DNA from: Lachnoclostridium sp. Marseille-P6806
GTDB lineage: Bacteria; Bacillota; Clostridia; Lachnospirales; Lachnospiraceae
Direction: 5' to 3'
Length of the DNA: 64,000 nucleotides
Assembly: GCF_900625025.1 (NCBI RefSeq)
Contig: NZ_LR130574.1
Location: 434,001 to 498,000, forward strand
Under the pieces are notes generated by a model. It did not search any database and was not told the DNA's origin. It saw only the letters and a list, made by a program, of their open reading frames with translations. The position numbers were made by a program, and so were the translations under genes. This document shows positions 8,225 to 15,974 of the stretch, piece by piece. Within the stretch, counting starts at the first letter, position 1, and the number at the start of each line of letters is the position of its first letter.

Positions 8225-8289
8225 GCTATTCCTCCTTGCCGAAGCGTTTTTTGCGAGGCACGCGCCGCAAAATCCGCGCAAACGGCTTT
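8225..8289 (-). repeat. RBS-carrying dispersed element, copy C
   Basis: On the minus strand this reads TTTGCGCGGATTTTGCGGCG, CGTGCCTCGC, six A residues, CGCTTCGGCAAGGAGGAATA, then the ATG of the 77-residue gene. The hairpin arm is partly decayed (CCGT for CCGC). A second GGCGCGTGCCTC flanks it at about 8290-8302, a possible partial duplication. Confidence 0.8.
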
Positions 8290-8329
8290 GAGGCACGCGC
8301 CCCATGCACCCTGCGCCGGAAGCGCGCCC

Positions 8330-9313
8330 TCACTCCTGCGTAAGATAAATTCCGTCCTCCCGGATCCGGCAGAGGCCCGCTTTCATGAGGTGCCCCACCG
8401 CCCGCTTGAACTGGTTCTTGCTCATCTGCATCTCTTCCCGGATCCGTTCCGGATCCGCCTTGTCCGTGAACGGGAGAGAGCCGCCCCGTTCCCGCAGCCG
8501 TCGGAGCACCAGCTCGCTGTCCGCTTCAAGCTGAAGCACCGCTTTCTCGCGCAGCGCCAGATTCAGCTTCCCGTCCGGGCGGACGAGAGTGACCCGGGCG
8601 GAAACCGTCTCGCCGACGCGCAGCTCCCTCACCAGCTCCTGCTTCGGAATCAGCGCCGAGTAGCGGTCATCCACCGCCACAAAGGTTCCGAAATTCCGGC
8701 TCGTCTCGTAGACCGTTCCGGTTACGCGGTCCCCCGCGCGGTACGGCGAGTCCGAGCGAAGATACGGATAGACGTTCATCGTGGCGCAGAGGCGCCCGCT
8801 CTTGTCAATATAGACGGCCACGAGACAGCTCTGTCCCTCTTTCACTCTCTGATTCCGCGGCTGCTCATGAAACGGCAGCAGAAGATCCTTGTCGAGACCC
8901 CAGTCGAGAAAGGCTCCGACCCGGCCTGCCTGCACCACGGTGAGAAAGCCCACCTCATGGAGCTGCAGCTTCGGTTCCCGCCGCGTCGCGATCAGGCGGT
9001 CTTCGGAATCCCTGTAAATAAATACCTCGAGCTCATCCCCGGGCGCCGCTCCCTCGGGGAGCTGTGACTTCGGGAGGAGGATATGCTCCGGCGCGTCCTG
9101 CCCCTGACGGGGCTCCTCCGGGGCGCCGTCCCCTGAGACCCGGTTCTCCGAAACACTGTTATCCAAAACGCCGCTATCCGAAGTGCCGTTCCCTGAAATG
9201 CTGTTATCCGAAGCGGCGTTATCCGAAATACCACCCGCCGCCTCTTTCAGATAAGCGCCGTGCTCGGCAAGCTTCTCAATGACGAGCCTCTGTTTCCTGC
9301 CCAGATCGAACAT
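8330..9313 (-). CDS. cvfB: CvfB-type S1 RNA-binding protein with pentapeptide-repeat insert
   Basis: A 327-residue protein of the CvfB family (conserved virulence factor B, S1-like RNA-binding modules followed by a winged helix). FIYRDSEDRLIATRREPKL and GAFLDWGLDKDLLLPFHEQ are family hallmarks. The C-terminal winged helix includes MSKNQFKRAVGHLMKAGLCR. In the first S1 domain, between GAYLKE and HILLPKSQLPEG, there is an insert of nearly 50 residues. It includes seven pentapeptide units such as SDNAA, SDNSI and SGNGT, encoded by 15 bp repeats (9132-9236). The ATG at 9311-9313 has AAAGGATGG upstream; an upstream alternative would overlap the preceding stop codon. Confidence 0.9.
   Translation of the reverse strand: MFDLGRKQRLVIEKLAEHGAYLKEAAGGISDNAASDNSISGNGTSDSGVLDNSVSENRVSGDGAPEEPRQGQDAPEHILLPKSQLPEGAAPGDELEVFIYRDSEDRLIATRREPKLQLHEVGFLTVVQAGRVGAFLDWGLDKDLLLPFHEQPRNQRVKEGQSCLVAVYIDKSGRLCATMNVYPYLRSDSPYRAGDRVTGTVYETSRNFGTFVAVDDRYSALIPKQELVRELRVGETVSARVTLVRPDGKLNLALREKAVLQLEADSELVLRRLRERGGSLPFTDKADPERIREEMQMSKNQFKRAVGHLMKAGLCRIREDGIYLTQE
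9132..9236. repeat. 15 bp tandem repeat inside cvfB, seven units
   Basis: Seven consecutive 15-base units lie at 9132, 9147, 9162, 9177, 9192, 9207 and 9222. The plus-strand consensus is close to TCCGAAACGCCGTTA. The units keep the reading frame and encode pentapeptides of the form S-D-N-x-x. Confidence 0.93.
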
Positions 9314-9354
9314 CGGTCTGCCATCCTTTCTTTTCTCCGCGAAGCCCCCGGCTG

Positions 9355-10119
9355 CTAGAGCCACGCGTCCTGCTCCCTTTCGGTCCGCCTGCGGACACGG
9401 AGCTCTGCCGCCGCATAGAGCGCACCATCCGGCGTCCCCATGGTGATCGTGCGGATTCCCGGATCGCCGCTGCGCTCCGGCTCCCGCACATACTGCACAA
9501 ACTGCATGGTATCTCCGATAAAGGCCTGCCTGCGGTACTCCACACGAAGCCCCGTCACCAGCTCCTCCGGCGGAATTCTCTCCACGGCAAAGCGGACATA
9601 CTGTCCGTTATTGACGTGGCGATTCGAGTCGATATGACCGCGGTCAACGACGATGCTGTCCAGAAGCTCGCCGCCCTGCTTCGGAACCGCAATTTTCCGG
9701 GGCAGATACTCCATGTCCAGTTTATCATGAAGTTCAAATACTTCCACCATTTTCTGCGTCGCACGAACCGGAACCAGCCGGTTCAGATCCAGCAGCGACC
9801 ACACGGAATTCGCAATCGCCAGACGCTCCCCCTCCGGCGTGTCCATCACAAAATTGCGGAGTCCGAGAAAGCCCCTGAGCTCATAGGGGCTGGTTCCGAC
9901 CACCACGCGCTCGCCAAGCGCCGGGTAACGCCGGATATCGATCTGCCAGTAATTGACGATCCATGCGGCGCCCTGCCCCAGCATATACCGTATCCCGACG
10001 CCGCCGTCCTCCGACTGGAACGTGGAGCAGTCCTGAAAATAATTGATCAGCATGTCCGGCCGCAGAAGCCCGCCGCCGTCCACCTCACTGTAACGGACCC
10101 TTCCGTCAAAGCCGTACAT
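9355..10119 (-). CDS. Acyl-ACP thioesterase (FatA/FatB family)
   Basis: A 254-residue double hot-dog enzyme that releases fatty acids from acyl carrier protein. The first hot-dog domain covers about residues 3-130. The second begins near 150 and carries RGHIDSNRHVNNGQYVRFA, the family active-site helix with conserved Asn and His. There is no signal peptide, so it is cytosolic. The start codon overlaps the end of the alanyl-tRNA editing gene by 14 bases and AAAGGA lies 9 bases upstream of the ATG. Bacterial members may supply free fatty acids for export or phospholipid remodelling; which applies here is unknown. Confidence 0.9.
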   Translation of the reverse strand: MYGFDGRVRYSEVDGGGLLRPDMLINYFQDCSTFQSEDGGVGIRYMLGQGAAWIVNYWQIDIRRYPALGERVVVGTSPYELRGFLGLRNFVMDTPEGERLAIANSVWSLLDLNRLVPVRATQKMVEVFELHDKLDMEYLPRKIAVPKQGGELLDSIVVDRGHIDSNRHVNNGQYVRFAVERIPPEELVTGLRVEYRRQAFIGDTMQFVQYVREPERSGDPGIRTITMGTPDGALYAAAELRVRRRTEREQDAWL

Positions 10120-11302
10120 CCGAAAATTCCTTTCCGAGCACCTCGCGGATTCTCTCCGGCTCCGCGGCCCATGTTCCCTGAATCATCTCCGCCGATCCGC
10201 CGCCTCTGCCCGAAAGATTTGCATTCAGCGCTTTCGCGTGCGCCCGCACATCCACGCGGCGGCTCCCGAGACAATAATACCACCCGCCCTCCTGCCGCGA
10301 CAGCACCAGAGCCACGGCTCCGAGGCCTCTCTCCAGAAGATAATCGCAGAAGCGCCTCGTCTCCACCGGGGACAGCCCCTCTTCAAAAAGAATCTGCAGC
10401 GGCCTGTCCGCCGGCAGCGCTTCTGACGCCGCGGCGAAATACCACGTCATGACCTCCGCAAGCCTTCGGTCCTTGTCCGCGCTCTCCCCGCGAAGCCTCT
10501 GTACCGCCTCTGCGATGTGTCCCGGCTCCGCCGCCAACATCCGCGACAGCTCGATGCTCTGATCCACGCGGCGCGTGAGCTCCGACAGCGCGCGTCGCCC
10601 GCTTGCCATCTCAATCCGGACACCGCCCTTATAATTCATGAGGGAAAAACACTTGATCAGGCCGATCTCACCGGTCCGCGCGACATGGAGGCCGCAGCAG
10701 GCACAGGCATCCGTCTCCGGCACCGTGACGATGCGGACCTTTCCGGAGAGCTCCTTTTTGCTCCGGTATGAGAGCTCCCGCAGTTCCGCCTCATCGGGGT
10801 ACGACTGCGCAATCGGAAGATTCCGGTATACCATACCGTTCGCCTGCCGCTCCAGCGACATCAGTGTTTCCCAGTCCATCGGCCCCGAAAAGTCGATGGT
10901 GATCATCTCCCCCATATGGAAGCCCACATTCTCGTAACCAAGCGCCGCATGCACCAGCCCGGACAGGATATGCTCCCCCGAATGATTCTGCATGAGATCG
11001 AAGCGCCGGTCCCAGTCGATCCGGCCGGTCACTCTCGTGCCTGCGGACACAGGAGCATCGCAGAAATGGACGATCGTCCCGTCCTTTCTCCGCCTCACAT
11101 CCGTCACTCTCAGCTCTCCGTTCCCGTCGTCCGGGCGCAGAGTCCCATGATCCGCAGGCTGTCCGCCGCCCTCCGGATAGAATATCGTATCGTCCAGAAC
11201 AACGGCAAAGCCGTTTCCCGCCGGTTCGCAGGAGAGAACCTTCGACACAAGCTCTCTCGCGTAGGGATCCCGATAAAATTTCTCTGTAAACTCTTCTATC
11301 AT
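10106..11302 (-). CDS. Alanyl-tRNA editing protein, AlaX long form with DHHA1 domain
   Basis: A 398-residue trans-editing hydrolase that clears mischarged tRNA-Ala. The N-terminus holds DDTIFYPEGGGQPADHG, typical of AlaRS editing-related proteins. The zinc site is HSGEH (about residue 110) with CCGLH further on (about residue 205). The C-terminal third matches a DHHA1 domain and ends with the glycine-rich NLSGRGGGSAEMIQG seen in AlaRS C-termini. I place the start at the ATG at 11300-11302, which has GAGG 6 bases upstream; an ATG four codons earlier has no ribosome-binding site. It overlaps the thioesterase gene. Confidence 0.9.
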   Translation of the reverse strand: MIEEFTEKFYRDPYARELVSKVLSCEPAGNGFAVVLDDTIFYPEGGGQPADHGTLRPDDGNGELRVTDVRRRKDGTIVHFCDAPVSAGTRVTGRIDWDRRFDLMQNHSGEHILSGLVHAALGYENVGFHMGEMITIDFSGPMDWETLMSLERQANGMVYRNLPIAQSYPDEAELRELSYRSKKELSGKVRIVTVPETDACACCGLHVARTGEIGLIKCFSLMNYKGGVRIEMASGRRALSELTRRVDQSIELSRMLAAEPGHIAEAVQRLRGESADKDRRLAEVMTWYFAAASEALPADRPLQILFEEGLSPVETRRFCDYLLERGLGAVALVLSRQEGGWYYCLGSRRVDVRAHAKALNANLSGRGGGSAEMIQGTWAAEPERIREVLGKEFSDVRL

Positions 11303-11323
11303 ACAAAGCCTCATGCGAAAGGA

Positions 11324-11359
11324 CGGAGCGGCGGCGAAAAATCTCCCGCCGCCGCTCCG
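11324..11359 (-). terminator. Strong GC hairpin between repeat protein and alaX-like gene
   Basis: A perfect 13 bp stem (CGGAGCGGCGGCG with CGCCGCCGCTCCG) closes a 10-base loop just after the four-repeat protein gene. The following minus-strand bases (TCCTTTC) are only weakly T-rich, so termination may be partial. Confidence 0.6.
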
Positions 11360-11381
11360 CCCCTGCTTCTATATCTGCGAA

Positions 11382-12407
11382 TCAATAGGTGATGGTGATC
11401 GCATGGAGAAAGCCGTCCGTACCGACGCCGACCTGCACCGTAATCGTGCTGCCGATGTACAGCGCTCCGACGCTGTTCATGTTTGTCGAGCTGTCCAGCT
11501 TGATCGTCATGTTCCCTCCGCTCGTGGACAGATACAGGGTGTCCGCCGTGGTTCCGGACATGATCTGGCCCTTTACCGTCGCCGACAGCGCGGGAGAAGC
11601 CGCATTCTGCGCGTTCTCCGTGCTGGCCACCTTTGCCGCATGCACATAGGCATCGCTCCCGAGATAAATATATGCCGTCACCGTGCGGTTCGGCACAAGA
11701 AGCTTGCAGCCGGTCAGGTCCGTGGAGCCATCAATCCGAATCTCCATTGTTCCGGCAGAGGTCTTCAGCACCATGGTGCCGTTTTTCGTATTGCTTTGGA
11801 TCGTGCCGGGAACCTGTGTGGTGTTGACGCCGTTCACCGGGACGTTCGCGACGATCCTCTGCGTATCCGCTCCGTCTGTCACCTTCAACACGTGCAGATA
11901 GGCATCCGATCCCCGGCCGAGCGTCACGTTGACATTCTTGCCAATCACCAGAACCGTGACGCCGCTCAGATCGGAATCGTCGTCGAGCTTTGCCTGTATC
12001 ACGCCGCCGTTCGTCTTGATATACAGCATCTCCACGGTCGTGCCGCTGGCAAGCGTTCCGGTGACGCCCATGGTATTCTTTTTATCCACCGTGATCAGAC
12101 TGCTGGCAGAACTGCCGATGATGCTCTCCGCATGGAGATAGCCGTCCGTCCCGGTGTTGACTCCCACCGTAACCGCCCTGCCCGGAAGCAGAATCTTGCA
12201 CTGCGAGGTATTCGTCTCCGCATCGATCTTGATCTGCATCTGTCCCTGCGCCGTCTTAAGGTACAGCAGCTCCGGGGTCGTGCTGCTCTCCACCGTCCCC
12301 TGCACCGTCGCCCACGCGGCAAGAACCGTCTGCGAAGCCGCAGGCAGATACCACGCCGCCGCAAGAACGGCCGCCGTCAGACAGATCCTCATCCACAGTT
12401 TTCTCAT
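11382..12407 (-). CDS. Exported protein made of four ~80-residue repeats
   Basis: A 341-residue secreted protein with a clear signal peptide (MRKLWMRICLTAAVLAAAWY, cleavage likely after VLA). The rest is four imperfect repeats of about 65-85 residues. Their shared pattern is V.GT..S.TT...LYLKT, then G.M.IKLD..T, then SDAYLHA. The all-beta pattern suggests small barrels or beta-rolls binding a surface ligand. I do not recognise the family. I chose the ATG at 12405-12407 because GGGAGGG lies 9 bases upstream; an ATG nine codons earlier would bury the signal peptide. It follows the signal peptidase gene lepB, which may process it. Confidence 0.8.
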   Translation of the reverse strand: MRKLWMRICLTAAVLAAAWYLPAASQTVLAAWATVQGTVESSTTPELLYLKTAQGQMQIKIDAETNTSQCKILLPGRAVTVGVNTGTDGYLHAESIIGSSASSLITVDKKNTMGVTGTLASGTTVEMLYIKTNGGVIQAKLDDDSDLSGVTVLVIGKNVNVTLGRGSDAYLHVLKVTDGADTQRIVANVPVNGVNTTQVPGTIQSNTKNGTMVLKTSAGTMEIRIDGSTDLTGCKLLVPNRTVTAYIYLGSDAYVHAAKVASTENAQNAASPALSATVKGQIMSGTTADTLYLSTSGGNMTIKLDSSTNMNSVGALYIGSTITVQVGVGTDGFLHAITITY

Positions 12408-12455
12408 TCGCTTCTGCCCTCCCATCTTTTTCAATCCATCGCATCATTTCTCACA

Positions 12456-13031
12456 CTAGTCGATCCGGCCCGCCGCAGAAAATGGGAACCAGACAAACGC
12501 CGCTTTTCCGATGATTTTATCCTCTGCGACAAATTTATTAGCCCAATAGCGCGAATCCAGCGAGTGATTCCGATTGTCCCCGAGCACAAAGTAGCAGCCC
12601 TCCGGCACCACATACGGGCCGAATGTCCCATCCATCGGCTCGGCGATGAAATCGTCCCGCAGCGGCTCCGCGGAATCGTCAATATAGACCCTGCCGTCAA
12701 CGATCGTGACCGTCTCTCCCGGCAGGCCGATGACTCTTTTCACAAACAGCTCCGTCTCGTTGTCGGGATAATGAAAGATTACCACATCGTAGCGCTGCGG
12801 CGCCTCCTCCCGATAGGACAGACGGGTTCCCACAACGCGCGCGCCAGACGGAATCGTATTTTCCATGGAGCCGGACGGGATCTTTGCGTTGATGAGAAGA
12901 AACGTGTCCACAAGCCACACCAGAAGAAAAGCCCCCGCGACAATCGCGGCATCCACCGCAAGCTCCCGCTTCCAATTCACCCGTTCCTCTCCGACCTCCC
13001 GGCCGCCGCGCCGCCGCTCTTTATCCGTCAA
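12456..13031 (-). CDS. lepB: Signal peptidase I
   Basis: A 191-residue membrane protease that removes signal peptides from exported proteins. One transmembrane helix spans about residues 23-42. The catalytic serine is in PSGSMENTIPSG (about residue 55) and the general-base lysine in VKRVIGLPGE (about residue 98). GDNRNHSLDSRYW is the conserved box near the C-terminus. The start is a TTG overlapping the Nudix stop codon as TTGA, with AGGAG 7 bases upstream. Coupling to the Nudix gene is therefore likely. Confidence 0.95.
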   Translation of the reverse strand: MTDKERRRGGREVGEERVNWKRELAVDAAIVAGAFLLVWLVDTFLLINAKIPSGSMENTIPSGARVVGTRLSYREEAPQRYDVVIFHYPDNETELFVKRVIGLPGETVTIVDGRVYIDDSAEPLRDDFIAEPMDGTFGPYVVPEGCYFVLGDNRNHSLDSRYWANKFVAEDKIIGKAAFVWFPFSAAGRID

Positions 13032-13579
13032 AGTCCGTCTCCTGTCTGTCTGTACTCAGCGTAGGCGAGAATTCCGGCCACCGTCTTGGCATCACAGATC
13101 TCTCCCGTGCGGATTCTGTCTAGCAGCTCTCCCAACTCGTAAAAGGCAAAGGAAATGTCCTCGGTTGCATCCAGCCGCTGTTCTCCCTCGCGGCTCACAT
13201 TCTCCGCCAGATACACATCCACCGTTTCGCTGCAGTAGGCTACCGCTGTTTTAAGCTGCGCGAGACGCACAAAACGCTCCGCCGCATAGCCGGTCTCCTC
13301 CAGAAGCTCCCGCCGCGCCGTCTCCTCCGAGGGCTCCTCCTCCGAGTCCCGGGTCCCCGCCGGAAGCTCCAGTGTCTCCGCGTCAATCGCCTGCCGGTAC
13401 TGCCGGATCAGAATGATGCGCCCGTCCGGAAGAACCGGAACCGCCGCCGCGCCGCCGCCTCTCTTATGGCGGACATAATCCCATTCCTCCGTGTGTCCGT
13501 CCGGAAGAACCACCGTATCCCGGTAAAAATCCACAATCGTACCGCGGCATGCAAGCGTTCTGTCCCGCCGCTGAATCAT
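13028..13579 (-). CDS. Nudix hydrolase, ADP-ribose pyrophosphatase type
   Basis: A 183-residue Nudix enzyme that probably hydrolyses ADP-ribose or a similar nucleoside diphosphate sugar. The Nudix box is present: GTRDSEEEPSEETARRELLE followed by ETGYA, about residues 82-106. Upstream IRQYRQAIDAETLELPAGT is typical of the ADP-ribose subgroup. The ATG at 13577-13579 has GGAGGAG 7 bases upstream; the longer open frame lacks a Shine-Dalgarno and does not resemble the family. The gene overlaps lepB by 4 bases. Confidence 0.9.
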   Translation of the reverse strand: MIQRRDRTLACRGTIVDFYRDTVVLPDGHTEEWDYVRHKRGGGAAAVPVLPDGRIILIRQYRQAIDAETLELPAGTRDSEEEPSEETARRELLEETGYAAERFVRLAQLKTAVAYCSETVDVYLAENVSREGEQRLDATEDISFAFYELGELLDRIRTGEICDAKTVAGILAYAEYRQTGDGL

Positions 13580-13739
13580 ATTTCCACTCCTCCGTGCTGC
13601 GCGCTGCTCCCGGCCCGTCCGGTTCCGCGGCAGATCATCCGCTGTTTTTACATCATACCATTTTGACGGCGCATTTTGTATAATCAATATCGCAGCGCTT
13701 CATTTCCGAGCTTTATTATCATATCACGCAGGAGGTTCC

Positions 13740-14231
13740 ATGAACGCATCCCAAAACGCACGCGCGGAAGAGCTCATCCGCCATTACCACCTCGAACGGC
13801 ACCCGGAGGGAGGTTGGTTTGCCGAGGTTTACAGCTCCTCTCTTTCTCTGCGGGAAAACGGCCGACCGATCGCCGGCAGCATCTATTTTCTTCTGCAGGG
13901 CGGTGACATTTCACATTTCCATCAGATCGACTGCGACGAGCCATGGTACTACCACGAGGGCTGCGGCGTCAGGATCACGGTGCTGGCGGAGGACGGGAGC
14001 CTGCGCGAGGAGCTCCTCGGCCCCGACTTCACGCAGGGGCAGCAGATGATGGTTTCCATTCCGAAAGGCGCCGTCTTCGCCGCCGAAAACCTCGATCCGA
14101 AAGGATATACCTTTATGAGCTGCATGACCGCCCCGAAATTTCAGTATGAGGGATTCCGGCTTGTGAGCGCCGACGAGCTCGCCGCCCTTCTCCCCGGGCG
14201 TGCCGAGACTCTGCGCCGTCTTTGTCTCTGA
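13740..14231 (+). CDS. Cupin-superfamily protein (DUF985)
   Basis: A 163-residue single-domain cupin. Family hallmarks include HHLERHPEGGWFAEVY-like spacing at the N-terminus (RHYLERHPEGG pattern), SIYFLLQGGDISHFHQIDCD and EPWYYHEGCGVRI. The His residues of SHFHQI and YYHEG would form a metal or ligand site. Function is unknown for the family. It is one of the few plus-strand genes and is divergent from the Nudix-lepB pair. AGGAGG sits 6 bases before the ATG. A TATAAT at 13679-13684 may be its -10, although no good -35 is visible. Confidence 0.88.
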   Translation: MNASQNARAEELIRHYHLERHPEGGWFAEVYSSSLSLRENGRPIAGSIYFLLQGGDISHFHQIDCDEPWYYHEGCGVRITVLAEDGSLREELLGPDFTQGQQMMVSIPKGAVFAAENLDPKGYTFMSCMTAPKFQYEGFRLVSADELAALLPGRAETLRRLCL

Positions 14232-14268
14232 TAAAGCAGCAGGCGGCCACTTTTGTCAAGTACGCACG

Positions 14269-14308
14269 CAAAAAGGCGGCGGTCGCTTTTCCGGCCTGCC
14301 GCCCGCCA
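14269..14308 (-). terminator. Likely terminator after the membrane protein gene
   Basis: On the minus strand a GC-rich inverted region (GGCGGGCGGC with ACCGCCGCC) is followed by TTTTTG. The stem is imperfect, with about 5 clean base pairs. Confidence 0.45.
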
Positions 14309-14335
14309 TTCATATTCTCTGTAAATAGGCGGCCG

Positions 14336-14824
14336 TCACTTCTCCTGCCGCTCCTCCGCGCTCATTTCATCCTCCTCCGGGCGCTCCAGCGTTTTCTTTC
14401 TTTTCTCATACAGAAACGCCAGCACAAAGAGCAGGGGCAGGGTCAGCACAAAGACCGATGCCGCAGCTATCACCGCTGAAGCAAGCCCTCCCACAGGGTA
14501 CTCCGGATACCTGCGGCGGTTCGTGACAAACACAACCAGCCCGGTGAGTACCGCGGCGGCCCCCGAAAACAGGAGATTGGTCAGCGGATCCGCCTTGAAG
14601 CGGCGGTCCCATATTCCCTTTCTGATGCAGGCCGCAAGCATGTAGACCGTGAGGGCCATAAGCACCAAAAGCTCTCCCAGTGTCTCCCGGAAGCCCGCGC
14701 CGAGCGCAGTCTGCACCAGAATCGCCGCCAGCAGCCCCCAGAGAACAAGATAACAGCCGTTGTGCTCGATTTTCAGCAGACTCTGCTCCTGATATTCATC
14801 CAGATTATTTTTCCATTTCTTCAT
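14336..14824 (-). CDS. Four-helix membrane protein, partner of XRE regulator
   Basis: A 162-residue integral membrane protein with four predicted helices in two pairs (about 25-70 and 85-140) and charged termini; the C-terminus is Lys/Arg/Glu-rich. It resembles small membrane proteins (DUF6773-like) that follow XRE regulators in clostridial genomes; I recall this from gene context rather than from a diagnostic motif. GGAGG lies 6 bases before the ATG at 14822-14824. The gene overlaps the regulator gene by 20 bases, so the two are coexpressed and may form a regulator and membrane-sensor pair. Confidence 0.75.
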   Translation of the reverse strand: MKKWKNNLDEYQEQSLLKIEHNGCYLVLWGLLAAILVQTALGAGFRETLGELLVLMALTVYMLAACIRKGIWDRRFKADPLTNLLFSGAAAVLTGLVVFVTNRRRYPEYPVGGLASAVIAAASVFVLTLPLLFVLAFLYEKRKKTLERPEEDEMSAEERQEK

Positions 14825-15023
14825 GTTCATCCTCCTCCCAGAATATATCGTTCAGCGTTACACCCAGCGCGCGGCAGATCGACGTACAGAGCTTGATGGA
14901 CGGATTGAATTCCCCCGCCTCGATGAGTCCTATGGTCTGTCTCGTCACACCGGCTTTCGCCGCCAGCTCGGACTGAGACATATCCAGCTCGATTCTTCGG
15001 AATTTCATTTTCAGGTTCCGCAT
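14805..15023 (-). CDS. XRE-family transcriptional regulator
   Basis: A 72-residue protein consisting almost wholly of one HTH_3 domain: MSQSELAAKAGVTRQTIGLI then EAGEFNPSIKLCTSICRALG. It belongs to the YozG/YvaO-like short type usually paired with a membrane protein. The ATG at 15021-15023 follows AAAGGAGATGAGC. A consensus sigma-A promoter lies only 22 bases upstream. Confidence 0.9.
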   Translation of the reverse strand: MRNLKMKFRRIELDMSQSELAAKAGVTRQTIGLIEAGEFNPSIKLCTSICRALGVTLNDIFWEEDEHEEMEK

Positions 15024-15045
15024 GCTCATCTCCTTTCTGATACAA

Positions 15046-15074
15046 ATTATATTTTGCATTTCTCGCATTGTCAA
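15046..15074 (-). promoter_or_regulatory. Consensus sigma-A promoter of the XRE operon
   Basis: On the minus strand TTGACA (15069-15074), a 17-base spacer, and TATAAT (15046-15051) give a perfect consensus. The short leader implies that the regulator's ribosome-binding site is close to the transcript start. Autoregulation is plausible. Confidence 0.9.
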
Positions 15075-15256
15075 GTATACATTACATATGGAATTTATAT
15101 TCCTTACCATTCCCTGAAAAAGAACAGCAAAAAAGCAGCAGACGACGGATTTCGCCGAAACTGAAACATCTTGCGGAGACGGATCGCTCCTTCAATGAAG
15201 ATATTCCTTCTTCTGCGTGAGGAAATTATTGACACTGCCGGTCTGAATCGCCCCAT

Positions 15257-15300
15257 AAAAAGCCCGTGTCTCTGCGCAAATATTGGCAGAAACACGGGCA
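15257..15300 (-). terminator. Terminator of the rhamnoside operon
   Basis: GCCCGTGT on the one side pairs with ACACGGGC on the other, extended by CTGC/GCAG, and a T5 run follows on the minus strand. It lies 27 bases beyond the RpiB-like stop codon. Confidence 0.85.
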
Positions 15301-15326
15301 TCTTCCAGAGGTTGGTTATTTCAGGA

Positions 15327-15959
15327 TTATTGTGTATCGCCTTCCATGGAATTTCCTCTCGTCATCATGAGAGGAACCGGTGAAAATCCCTCGGGACGAT
15401 CATAGAGCTGGCAATCACAGTCATCCAGATGTTTTACCTTGAATCCGTTTGCCTTATACTCTTTATAATCAAAAGCGTTCAGCTCATCGATTGCGATTTG
15501 ATGGAAGTGGTCAAAATCGGGCCACCATTCCCAGCCGCTCCCGAAATCATTGTATAAATACGCATCCGCAATTTGTTTGCCCAATTCCGGAGTCACATAA
15601 AAGGCACCCATCGCGAGGACATTGACGCCATTCCCTGTAATTGCGCGGAAAGCGGCCGGAACCGACTCGACCACGCCTGCATGCACCCCAGGACATTTGC
15701 TCGCCGCAATGTGAATCCCCATGCCGGTTCCGCAGAAGATCATGGCCCTCTCATATTCCTTTTCCGTGATCATGGAACCGACTCTCAGCCCGATGCGGTG
15801 GAACATCAGCTCCGTATCGTTTGGATCCGAGTCCGGAAGGACCCCGATATCCTTGATCCTCCAGCCCTTATTTTCCAGATATTTTTTTACCTCCTCTTTC
15901 AAAGGATATCCGGCAAAATCAGCGCCCATCAACAGTTCCTTGTCTTTTACTGACCTCAT
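15327..15959 (-). CDS. RpiB/LacAB-family sugar-phosphate isomerase
   Basis: A 210-residue cytosolic isomerase of the RpiB/LacA/LacB family. The N-terminus MGADFAGYPLKEEVKKYL and the active-site region MIFCGTGMGIHIAASK are clear, as is GNGVNVLAMGAFYVTPELG. RpiB proteins are usually about 145-150 residues. This one has a C-terminal extension of about 55 residues (FDYKEYKANGFKVKHLDDCD), so it belongs to a larger subgroup of uncertain substrate. It ends the rhamnoside locus, 16 bases after the GH78 gene, and may isomerise a sugar phosphate derived from that glycan. Confidence 0.85.
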   Translation of the reverse strand: MRSVKDKELLMGADFAGYPLKEEVKKYLENKGWRIKDIGVLPDSDPNDTELMFHRIGLRVGSMITEKEYERAMIFCGTGMGIHIAASKCPGVHAGVVESVPAAFRAITGNGVNVLAMGAFYVTPELGKQIADAYLYNDFGSGWEWWPDFDHFHQIAIDELNAFDYKEYKANGFKVKHLDDCDCQLYDRPEGFSPVPLMMTRGNSMEGDTQ

Positions 15960-15974
15960 GTTCGTTCCTCCTTA

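Noticed and set aside
12430..12460. Third copy of the 27-base repeat near the four-repeat protein gene
   Set aside because: Only AGTGTGA and GATGCG are shared and a large internal gap would be needed. The match is not above chance.
15229..15258. Plus-strand promoter-like TTGACA...CATAAA
   Set aside because: No plus-strand gene follows, and the operon terminator begins within a few bases.
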